Positions 1 to 5,904 of a stretch of 5,904 nt of DNA are shown here, piece after piece; position 1 is the first letter of the stretch, and each line of letters begins with the position of its first letter. A program made the position numbers and the translations under genes. The notes beneath the pieces are model-generated. The model was not told the DNA's origin, did no database searches, and saw nothing but the letters and a program-made list of their open reading frames with translations. Origin of the DNA: a bacterium (GTDB taxonomy: Bacteria; JAMCPX01); contig JAJYYW010000105.1 of the NCBI GenBank assembly GCA_021800575.1, positions 1 through 5,904 on the forward strand, given 5' to 3'.

Positions 1-435
1 CTGGGAGGATATGCTGACGATCAGGATGAATAAAAACGTGACCGCAAGACCGGGAAGCAACGAAAGCACGCCTTTTGTTTCCAGTATCCTTGTCGCTGTG
101 CCGGCTATGAGATAAACAACGATGCCGGTCGCTTCGGTCACAACGGTCAGCGGTATGACCCTGAACGGATACCGTATGAGGGCGTCCATTTGTTGTTCCG
201 AAGATGCGGAATAGGCCCCGTTGAGGATGTCCTTTGACGAACGGAGAAACAGGGGATTGAGGAAGAAAAAAAGAAGATCAGCAACGAGAACAGCACCGAG
301 AATGACCGGCAGGTTCAGCAGGTGGTCATTGATGGTAATCGAATGTGTGGTCGAAAGCAGTGCACTGTCCATACCGAGGACAATGGTCAGGAGAATGGTG
401 TAAAAAATTGCCAGGAGCCTGTTTGCTTTCTTCAT
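1..435 (-). CDS. Multi-spanning membrane protein, N-terminal part (possible paralogue of the adjacent chemoreceptor)
   Basis: An open frame reads from ATG at 433-435 to the window edge without a stop, giving 145 residues; the rest lies outside. It starts MKKANRLLAI, a positive N-terminus before a membrane helix. Likely membrane segments are residues 7-27, 40-64, 92-113 and 122-145, with a charged, probably cytoplasmic loop at about 65-90 (RSSKD near its start, IRYPFR at its end). The order of two helices, a charged loop of about 25 residues, then more helices matches the first 150 residues of the upstream chemoreceptor, although letter-by-letter identity looks low. The start codon overlaps the receptor stop as ATGA, so the two are almost certainly one transcription unit and may be translationally coupled. 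No catalytic or signalling domain is visible in this part, so the output (another receptor, a cyclase, a kinase or other) is unknown. Existence of the gene is well supported; its family is not. Confidence 0.82.
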   Translation of the reverse strand, partial: MKKANRLLAIFYTILLTIVLGMDSALLSTTHSITINDHLLNLPVILGAVLVADLLFFFLNPLFLRSSKDILNGAYSASSEQQMDALIRYPFRVIPLTVVTEATGIVVYLIAGTATRILETKGVLSLLPGLAVTFLFILIVSISSQ

Positions 436-2960
436 AGCGTCCGGTACCTTTTCGGCTCTTCATTGATGGTGGCGGCGATGGTCTCGATCTGGGTACGTAT
501 GTTCAGCCTGCCGAGCTGTTTGTTGAGCTGCCGGGATGTCTCCGCTATCCTGTTTAGGACGGTCTGGATTTCCGCTGTTTTCGTTTTTATGACGGCCATG
601 TACCCGTTTATTGCGGCAGCGGGTTCGTTGATCGATGAAAGCTCCTGGGGGATGGGGGCCATGGTTTCTGTAAGGGTTGTCCAGCGCTTGAACATGCTGT
701 CGAGAATATTTTTCAGATCGGCCGCAGACATGTTGATACCCGCTATACTCTTTTCCAGGGAGGGGAGCTTACCTCTGATGAGGTGGTGCATTTCTTTCTC
801 GGACATGGAATCCTTGAACAGGCTGTCCCTCTTTGCTGCAAGAATGTTCATCGTCCTGAGAATGTTTTGATACGATTCATTGATATGCACCGTCCCGCCC
901 GTTAACGTCTGTATCTCGTCCTTGAACGCAGTGAGTTTGTCGTCGACCGTATCGATAAATTTCTTTTTTTCGTAGATATTGTTTTTAATGGTATCCTTTT
1001 CCTTGACCAGCAGTTCCGTCAGGTTCTTTACCTCGAGGATCTTTGTCTGTGTCACGCTGGCGAGCTTTGTTATCTCGTCGGACACCACGTCGAACCCCTT
1101 TCCAGCTTTTCCCGCCTGGGCGGAAATGACCGAGGAGTTCATGGCAAGCAGGTTGGTATCATCGATGACGAGATCGATCTTATTGAGATCGACGACTATC
1201 TTCTCGACGTTATCGTTGAGCGATGAGATCGTGATCAGTGCACCGTTGAACAGCATGTCCATCTTCTGCCGGTTGTTTTCTCCCCCTTTAACCTCGAAAC
1301 TCAGTTTGTTGATGTTCTCGATCAGCGACTCGATGAATATCCCCGTCTGTTTGATCGCATCTTCCTGTTTCATGCTCATCGTTTTCAAACCGTCATAGCT
1401 ATGGATCGTCCCGGACGTCACGTTTTCCTCGATACCTTTCTGCACGGCGGCCAGGGCTGTCCGGATCCCTTCGTTGGATTTCAAAACGGTTTCTACGGAA
1501 CCGGTCAATCCGGTAAATATCGTCGTGCCCCGATCCGTCAGTTCCGTCAGTTTGCCGCTGTTGACAAGCAGTTCATTGATCGAGTGTATCAGACCCTCGA
1601 TGTATTCCGTCAGGTGATTGAGCGTCTGCTGGACCGAGGCAATGACGTCCGCATTGTTCCGGATCTCCTTATCGAGTATGAGGATGTTCTCTTTTGCCAG
1701 GTCGATAGACGCCACCATTTTGTCGGCTATATCCGTAATATTGGAGCTGGCGGATTTTATCGATTTGAGGACCGACCTGATGTCTTCAGTCGTTTTTCTG
1801 ATATTGTTTGCGATGGTCCCGGCCTCGTCCTCGACAAACAGCCCGGAGAGCGTTGAGAAATTGCCGCTCACCAGCTTTTCCACCGATGTTCCTATTGCCT
1901 TCATCGGCAGGTAAATATCAATGGTGACAAACAGGGAGACCATGATGAGCAGCAGAATAACGGTCAGCAGCAGCCAGTTGAGCGCATCTTCGAACCGTGT
2001 CAGCAAACCGGCATAATCAGACCACGAATAAACGCCGACGAGGGAGAGCCCGCTGCTGAGGGGAAGTTTGATCAGCGTTGCTCCGATTATGGGATCGTTA
2101 TAGGTGTTTTTGAATGCGATTTTTTTCAGGGGTAATTCAGCGGTATAGTTGTCCGAGATGTTGAAGATATCGTGGTACGTGCTGTCCATCAAAAGCACGT
2201 AGCCGTTCTGGCCCAGCCTGATTTTCGAAAGCGCCGCTGCTGTTTGTTCCGGGGAAAGGCTTTGCGACAGGAGTGCATCCACCCTGGCCCTGGAGACCGT
2301 GAGTTCGAGCCGTGCGGACTCGACACCGTTTGTTCTGAGCGCGTCCTCCATCAGTTCGTTGCCGATGGTACGGGCAAAGATGAGAAAGATGATGATGAGC
2401 AGGGAGGAACTCACAAAGATCTTGGTAAAGATACCGGCTCTTTTTTTGAGATGGATCTGTGTATCTTTCAGGTGCTCCTGGATGCGGACGATGAGGGGCT
2501 CGGTGAGTCTCTGGTAGACGAAATACTGGAATATATTGGCTATTGTGGCGCCGCTGACGATGGCAAATGTCGTTTTCAGTGCGATCGCCAGTCCCGCGCG
2601 GGAGAACGCGTACAGGAGGATGAAATAAATGACGGATGCGAAGTACCATTGTCCCGCAGATACGCTCATGAAATACAGCGGGAAGAACATGGCCGTGTAA
2701 AAAGCCGTTTTGGTAAACCGCTCATCCAGCGTGTTGTCGTGGAGGCGCTTATCGAACTCGAGGAGCGTGGAGAACGGTCTCAGGCTCGCGAGGTACTGGA
2801 TGGTCAGAGCTATGATCACGATAAAAACGGTGACGATGGAAATGAATTTGATGGTCTCAGCGGTAAACGTGATGGTCTTGATTGCCACGTAATAAATAAT
2901 AGCGACAGCGATGACCGTTATGAGGGAGTTCGCAACCGTTATCCGTGTTTTAAAGTTCAT
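432..2960 (-). CDS. Methyl-accepting chemotaxis-like receptor with extra N-terminal membrane module
   Basis: An 842-residue transmembrane signalling protein. Residues 9-30, 38-60 and several more hydrophobic stretches between 86 and 150 form a multi-spanning N-terminal module. A positively charged stretch (151-176) is followed by a helix at 178-197, an extracytoplasmic segment at about 198-326 and a helix at 327-347. The extracytoplasmic part has a Cache-like strand motif, QNGYVLLMDS at 251-260. HAMP follows at about 348-395 (LPMKAI, then VSGNF, then EDEAGTIANNI). The remainder is long helices folding into an MCP hairpin, with the tip near 599-634: TNLLAMN at 602-608, then AGKAGKGFDVVSDE at 616-629. 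Family members form arrays with CheA and CheW and set flagellar or other outputs. The tip departs from consensus at positions contacting partners (see findings), so CheA control is not assured. No C-terminal pentapeptide for CheR/CheB is present; the chain ends KRYRTL. ATG at 2960 fits a positive-inside N-terminus, but no clear Shine-Dalgarno sequence precedes it. Confidence 0.87.
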   Translation of the reverse strand: MNFKTRITVANSLITVIAVAIIYYVAIKTITFTAETIKFISIVTVFIVIIALTIQYLASLRPFSTLLEFDKRLHDNTLDERFTKTAFYTAMFFPLYFMSVSAGQWYFASVIYFILLYAFSRAGLAIALKTTFAIVSGATIANIFQYFVYQRLTEPLIVRIQEHLKDTQIHLKKRAGIFTKIFVSSSLLIIIFLIFARTIGNELMEDALRTNGVESARLELTVSRARVDALLSQSLSPEQTAAALSKIRLGQNGYVLLMDSTYHDIFNISDNYTAELPLKKIAFKNTYNDPIIGATLIKLPLSSGLSLVGVYSWSDYAGLLTRFEDALNWLLLTVILLLIMVSLFVTIDIYLPMKAIGTSVEKLVSGNFSTLSGLFVEDEAGTIANNIRKTTEDIRSVLKSIKSASSNITDIADKMVASIDLAKENILILDKEIRNNADVIASVQQTLNHLTEYIEGLIHSINELLVNSGKLTELTDRGTTIFTGLTGSVETVLKSNEGIRTALAAVQKGIEENVTSGTIHSYDGLKTMSMKQEDAIKQTGIFIESLIENINKLSFEVKGGENNRQKMDMLFNGALITISSLNDNVEKIVVDLNKIDLVIDDTNLLAMNSSVISAQAGKAGKGFDVVSDEITKLASVTQTKILEVKNLTELLVKEKDTIKNNIYEKKKFIDTVDDKLTAFKDEIQTLTGGTVHINESYQNILRTMNILAAKRDSLFKDSMSEKEMHHLIRGKLPSLEKSIAGINMSAADLKNILDSMFKRWTTLTETMAPIPQELSSINEPAAAINGYMAVIKTKTAEIQTVLNRIAETSRQLNKQLGRLNIRTQIETIAATINEEPKRYRTL

Positions 2961-2985
2961 GCATGATTCATACCGTAACCATAAT
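2956..2985 (+). promoter_or_regulatory. Weak candidate promoter for the transporter unit
   Basis: CATAAT at 2980-2985 matches the sigma70 -10 consensus at five of six bases. At 18 bases upstream, TTCATG (2956-2961) is only a poor -35 box. A start near 2992 would give a leader of about 64 bases holding two small palindromes before the ribosome binding site. The site overlaps the receptor promoter on the other strand, so the two could compete for polymerase. An activator would probably be needed given the poor -35. Other placements in this AT-rich stretch are possible. Confidence 0.25.
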
Positions 2986-2994
2986 TTTTGTCAA
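2967..2994 (-). promoter_or_regulatory. Sigma70-like promoter of the chemoreceptor unit
   Basis: On the minus strand a perfect TTGACA (2989-2994) is followed after 16 bases by TATGAA (2967-2972), four of six matches to TATAAT. It lies in the 95-base intergenic region, which is about 35% GC by my count and clearly more AT-rich than the genes. The expected transcription start, six to seven bases past the -10 box, falls at about 2960-2961, which is the A of the receptor ATG or the base before it. This is either a promoter for a leaderless mRNA or an indication that translation starts further downstream. The boxes are seen directly; use as a promoter is inferred. Confidence 0.55.
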
Positions 2995-3030
2995 TAAAGA
3001 GGGAATTTCATCTTTTTCTTGCAAAAAAAC

Positions 3031-3040
3031 ACCGATCGGT
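3031..3040. repeat. Perfect 10-base palindrome before the transporter RBS
   Basis: ACCGATCGGT is identical to its reverse complement. It ends three bases before the AAGG of the likely ribosome binding site. A second, imperfect palindrome of 16 bases centred on TTGCAA (3019-3024) lies at 3014-3029, immediately upstream. Together they could be an operator for a dimeric regulator of the transporter unit. A 10-base palindrome arises by chance in a region of this size at a few percent, so functional weight is low. Confidence 0.25.
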
Positions 3041-3043
3041 TTT

Positions 3044-3047
3044 AAGG
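3044..3047 (+). promoter_or_regulatory. Ribosome binding site that decides the transporter start
   Basis: AAGG lies eight bases before ATG at 3056-3058, a normal Shine-Dalgarno spacing. The same frame is open back to an ATG at 2963, but that start has no purine-rich site and would place 31 non-family-like residues inside the promoter region. The AAGG supports 3056 as the true start. Confidence 0.6.
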
Positions 3048-3055
3048 TAGCAGGT

Positions 3056-4351
3056 ATGAAATCCAGACTGTTGAGCGAATATACAGTTCCCGGGAAAGAA
3101 CACTATTACATACTTTTCATGAGCTGGGCCGGCTGGGTATTTGATTTCTACGACCTGACCCTGTACACGTTTCTCCTCATCCCGATCGGCAAGGAACTGC
3201 ATCTGTCCAACATCCATCTCTCGTACATACTTGGCCTGTCCCTCGCTGCAACGGCCGTCGGCGGCATCATCTTTGGCGTGCTGGCGGACCGGTACGGGAG
3301 ACGGAGTGTCCTGCAGTGGACGATCCTGACGTACAGCATCGGGACGTTTTTGAGCGGCCTCGCACCGGACTTCTATTTCCTGATATTATTCAGGATCATC
3401 ACCGGCATCGGTGTCGGCGGTGAATGGGCGACCGGACAGACCTACGTTGGAGAGACGTTTCCCCCACAAGTGCGGGGCAGGTTCGGCGCGTTTATGCAGA
3501 CCGGGGCACCGGTCGGTGTTGCGCTTGCCGCACTGATCGGCGGGTTTGTGTCCCCGATCATCGGCTGGAGGGCTTCCTTCATGGTTTCCGTACTGCCGGC
3601 TATACTGGTTATTATCGTGCGGAAGAAGCTGCCGGAGTCGGACCTCTGGGCGGAACGAAACCGTATCATCAAAAGCGGGGAGCTGTCGAAGGCGGCTGTC
3701 CGGGACGAGGGGAGGGGTAACTTTTTATCCCTGTTTTCATCCGAGTACCGCGCTGTCTTTCTCAAATCCTTGCTGCTCGCCGTTTTTATCATGTCTGCGT
3801 ACTGGTTTACCTATGCATGGCTTCCCGGTTACCTGTACGAGCAGCGGCATTTCTCCATGACGAAATCGGGCCTCTGGATGATTATAACCCAGACAGGCGG
3901 TTTTCTGGGGTATGCGACCTTCGGCTTTTTTGCAGACCGGTTCGGCAGGCGGCCGGCCTTCACGGTGTATGCGTTACTGATGGCTGCCGGGCTCATCATG
4001 ATAACCGTCGCGTGGAACGTCATTGCGCGGTATCCGTCGGTCATCCTCGTTTTTATGTTCATGGTCGGGTTTGGTACAGGGTTTTTCGGCGGATATGGAC
4101 CTATCATGTCCGAGCTGTTTCCCACGAAGATCCGCAATACGGCCATGGGAACGGCGTTCAACCTTGCCCGGGGAGTGCAATTCTTTACACCGGTCGTCGT
4201 GGTGCTCGTGGCGCGGTATTACGGCTTGGGCGGGGGCATATCCATTGCCTCGCTGTTTGCTGTGCTCGCAGGATTGTGGATATGGGTGTTTCCGGAAACC
4301 AAAGGGAAACGATTGACGGCACTGGAACAAAGGCCGGGAAACGACCGGTGA
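3056..4351 (+). CDS. MFS transporter, sugar/metabolite:H+ symporter type
   Basis: A 431-residue inner-membrane carrier, the usual length for a 12-helix major facilitator. Signatures in order: WVFDFYDLTLYTF in helix 1 (27-39); loop 2-3 motif GVLADRYGRR (74-83); LFRIITGIGVGGEW (111-124), typical of the metabolite:H+ symporter and NanT-like branch; RGRFGAF (140-146); GWRASF (170-175) and LPESDLW (192-198) ending the first half; the repeated loop motif FFADRFGRR (291-299) in the second half; ELFPTKIRNTAMG (353-365); and PETKG (413-417), a sugar porter signature. It probably imports an organic acid, sugar acid or sugar with protons; the substrate cannot be read from the motifs. The start at 3056 is chosen for its AAGG site. 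The gene diverges from the chemoreceptor across a shared 95-base region and heads a plus-strand unit with the following membrane protein. All key motifs look intact. Confidence 0.92.
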   Translation: MKSRLLSEYTVPGKEHYYILFMSWAGWVFDFYDLTLYTFLLIPIGKELHLSNIHLSYILGLSLAATAVGGIIFGVLADRYGRRSVLQWTILTYSIGTFLSGLAPDFYFLILFRIITGIGVGGEWATGQTYVGETFPPQVRGRFGAFMQTGAPVGVALAALIGGFVSPIIGWRASFMVSVLPAILVIIVRKKLPESDLWAERNRIIKSGELSKAAVRDEGRGNFLSLFSSEYRAVFLKSLLLAVFIMSAYWFTYAWLPGYLYEQRHFSMTKSGLWMIITQTGGFLGYATFGFFADRFGRRPAFTVYALLMAAGLIMITVAWNVIARYPSVILVFMFMVGFGTGFFGGYGPIMSELFPTKIRNTAMGTAFNLARGVQFFTPVVVVLVARYYGLGGGISIASLFAVLAGLWIWVFPETKGKRLTALEQRPGNDR

Positions 4352-4435
4352 TGTACGGTATGATCGGAAACGGACATCATGCTCTTTGCAGTCTGCGGGG
4401 AAGCACGCTTCACGGAACAGGAAACGGGACACGTG
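4352..4435 (+). other. Short gap between transporter and membrane glycosyltransferase-like gene
   Basis: No stem followed by a T-run is visible, so transcription probably continues from the transporter into the next gene. The transporter stop overlaps an ATG (TGATG at 4349-4353) that opens a 31-codon frame ending at 4446, inside the next gene; it has no recognisable product. An in-frame upstream ATG at 4379, preceded by GGAAA (4366-4370), could extend the next protein by 19 residues. Confidence 0.4.
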
Positions 4436-5904
4436 ATGGACAATAAAATTATACCCGTGTACGACGAACGCTCATCCTACAGGCTTCCTTCCTGGGTTGC
4501 ATTCCTGCTGTACTGCCTGCTGACCCTGGGGTTTACCTACCCGGCTGCCCTGCACCTGGGTGCCAGGGTGATTGGCAGTGGTGATGCCTTCATGTTTCTC
4601 TGGGACATCTGGTGGTTCAAGCACGCGCTGGTTACCCTGCATACCAGTCCCCTGGTGAACAACACGCTGTTTTATCCTCTGCACAATATCCCCATGGTCT
4701 GGTCAACGCCGGTCAACGAGCTGGGCTCCATCCCGCTGCAAATGCTCTTCGGGAATCTCGTTACCTATAACCTTCTCATACTTACCCATTTTATCCTCTC
4801 GGGTTTCTTCGCTTTTCTATTCCTGAAGAAGCTTGTCAGGAACGACCTGCCTGCATTTCTGGGAGGGGTCATCTATACATTTTCAACCTATCATTTTGTT
4901 GCCGGCAACGTCGGTACGCTCGGCCTGACGACCATCGAATTCATACCCCTGTTCCTGTACGCGTTTCTACGTTTTATCGATGAGCAGACCATCAGAAATG
5001 TCATCTTGATGACGCTGTGTGCAATCCTGGTCGCACTTTCCGACCCCTACATTGCCATCTATTTCCTGGTGACCTTCAGTATCGTGTTTGTTCTGTATGC
5101 CCTGATCGTCGAGCGCGGCCTGCTGCTGCATGAAAAGAGGTTTTGGGGCTTCGTGGTTTCCGGCATTCTGACGGCTGCCGCCGTTATGCCGTTTTATCTT
5201 CCGATGATCGGGACGGTCGAGTCTTTGCATTCAGCCCACATGCTGGCAAAGGATGCGGTGCTGTACTCCGAGGACCTCCTCGGCTATTTCCTACCGACGC
5301 ATACGACATTTTTGTGGAGCAAGTTCTCCATAAACTATAACTTCAATCCGACGATAGCCCATTATTTCATCGGCTACGTTGTCCTGGTCCTGGGTCTCAT
5401 CGGCATATTCAAGTCGAACCCCCGGTTCAAGGTGCTGTTTCTCACCTTTCTCATAACGGCGTTTGTCCTTTCCCTGGGACCGTATCTGCAGATCAACGGA
5501 CCCATACTCTTTAATGAAGGAAAATCGTATACGATGATCCCGATGCCATACTACCTGATATGGAAGTTACCGGTGCTTGATTTTCTGCGGTTTCCCAACC
5601 GGTACTCCCTGGACGTCGAGCTGATGCTGTCCATATTTGCCGCGTCAGGTCTTTCCGTCATGATGCGAAGGAACGTATCGACGATCATTGCGGCCGTTGT
5701 TCTTGCCGTCGTGATACCGTTCGAAACGATAACCCATATACCCTTCACCTCTTCCGATGCAGTTGTTCCCGCGGTGTACAAGACCCTGAAGTCCAATCCT
5801 TCGGTCAAGGCGATCTATGACCTGCCGTCGGGCAATGACCTCACCCTGCCGTACGTGAACTACGCATACAAGTATATGTATTATCAGACCTACCATCATA
5901 AACC
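4436..5904 (+). CDS. Polytopic membrane protein, GT-C/YfhO-like, C-terminus outside window
   Basis: An open frame runs from ATG at 4436 to the window end (489 complete codons, no stop). GGGA at 4426-4429 gives a short but workable ribosome binding site; ATG at 4379 is the alternative start. A short cytoplasmic head precedes helix 1 (about 20-40). The first outer loop contains GSGD (47-50) and LWDIWWFKHAL (55-65); an acidic residue plus tryptophans in this loop is typical of GT-C lipid-linked sugar transferases. Further helices lie near 108-130, 137-157, 161-181, 187-226, 235-256, 311-326, 331-350 and 394-430. A LDFLRFPNRY motif (381-390) and a closing segment with IYDLPSG (460-466) resemble uncharacterised YfhO-like membrane proteins with a C-terminal extracytoplasmic domain. 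If so, it would move a sugar from a polyprenyl-phosphate donor to a cell-surface glycan or protein. The class is inferred from layout and short motifs, not proven. Confidence 0.8.
   Translation, partial: MDNKIIPVYDERSSYRLPSWVAFLLYCLLTLGFTYPAALHLGARVIGSGDAFMFLWDIWWFKHALVTLHTSPLVNNTLFYPLHNIPMVWSTPVNELGSIPLQMLFGNLVTYNLLILTHFILSGFFAFLFLKKLVRNDLPAFLGGVIYTFSTYHFVAGNVGTLGLTTIEFIPLFLYAFLRFIDEQTIRNVILMTLCAILVALSDPYIAIYFLVTFSIVFVLYALIVERGLLLHEKRFWGFVVSGILTAAAVMPFYLPMIGTVESLHSAHMLAKDAVLYSEDLLGYFLPTHTTFLWSKFSINYNFNPTIAHYFIGYVVLVLGLIGIFKSNPRFKVLFLTFLITAFVLSLGPYLQINGPILFNEGKSYTMIPMPYYLIWKLPVLDFLRFPNRYSLDVELMLSIFAASGLSVMMRRNVSTIIAAVVLAVVIPFETITHIPFTSSDAVVPAVYKTLKSNPSVKAIYDLPSGNDLTLPYVNYAYKYMYYQTYHHK

Noticed and set aside
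322..870. 182-codon open frame on the plus strand spanning the junction of the two minus-strand genes
   Set aside because: Antisense shadow of two genes whose own frames carry clear membrane and signalling patterns; its hydrophobic look comes from reading those codons backwards.
1148..1196. Repeated GAGATCGA-like words near the receptor tip
   Set aside because: They encode adjacent acidic/hydrophobic helix residues (K-I-D-L-V-I-D-D) and are explained by coiled-coil coding rather than a DNA repeat.
2172..2966. 264-codon open frame on the plus strand opposite the chemoreceptor N-terminus
   Set aside because: It is fully antisense to a well-supported gene. Its product is hydrophilic and low-complexity, rich in D, E, G and R, with no family pattern, and it has no ribosome binding site of note.
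2963..3055. N-terminal extension of the transporter from ATG at 2963
   Set aside because: The extra 31 residues do not resemble the start of an MFS protein, lack a ribosome binding site and overlap the promoter region; ATG at 3056 has AAGG at the right distance.
4391..4400. Small GC-rich self-complementary stretch in the gap after the transporter (GCAGTCTGC region)
   Set aside because: The arms leave only one base between them and no T-run follows, so it cannot form a terminator hairpin.
4351..4446. 31-codon frame beginning at the transporter stop (TGATG)
   Set aside because: Product is short, rich in G, H and T and without a membrane or known motif. The overlap of stop and start may be chance; at most it could help couple translation to the next gene.

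Overview
The window is bacterial, dense with protein genes and roughly half GC by eye. The two-membrane style of chemoreceptor signalling, a sigma70-like promoter and an H+-coupled major facilitator carrier fit a Gram-negative bacterium. Codon use (free use of ATA, CGG and GGG) and the multi-spanning chemoreceptor would suit a deltaproteobacterial/Desulfobacterota or spirochaete-like source, but nothing here fixes the taxon. No rRNA, tRNA, CRISPR array, insertion sequence or phage gene was seen.

There are four genes in two divergent pairs around one AT-rich intergenic region (2961-3055). On the minus strand, an 842-residue chemoreceptor-like protein (432-2960) is followed, with an ATGA stop/start overlap, by the first 145 residues of another multi-spanning membrane protein that leaves the window at base 1. 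On the plus strand, a complete MFS transporter of the sugar/metabolite porter type (3056-4351) is followed, after a short gap with no visible terminator, by a large polytopic membrane protein that resembles GT-C/YfhO-type glycosyltransferases (4436 to the window end, incomplete).

The chemoreceptor is the most unusual item. It has several extra membrane spans at its N-terminus, then a Cache-like extracytoplasmic sensor, HAMP and a methyl-accepting signalling hairpin. The hairpin tip keeps the T-N-L-L-A-x-N core and the G-x-G-F-x-V-V-x-x-E part, but has lost the nearly invariant Glu, Arg and Glu of the usual N-A-A-I-E-A-A-R-A-G-E stretch. Its partner gene seems to begin with the same kind of membrane module, so the two may be an unequal tandem pair acting together.

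The intergenic region carries a good sigma70-like promoter for the receptor, placed so that transcription would begin at or next to the start codon (a possibly leaderless mRNA). A weaker candidate promoter for the transporter overlaps it, and two small palindromes lie just before the transporter's ribosome binding site. Substrate, ligand and physiological role cannot be read from the sequence; a link between the receptor and the divergent transporter is inference from position only.
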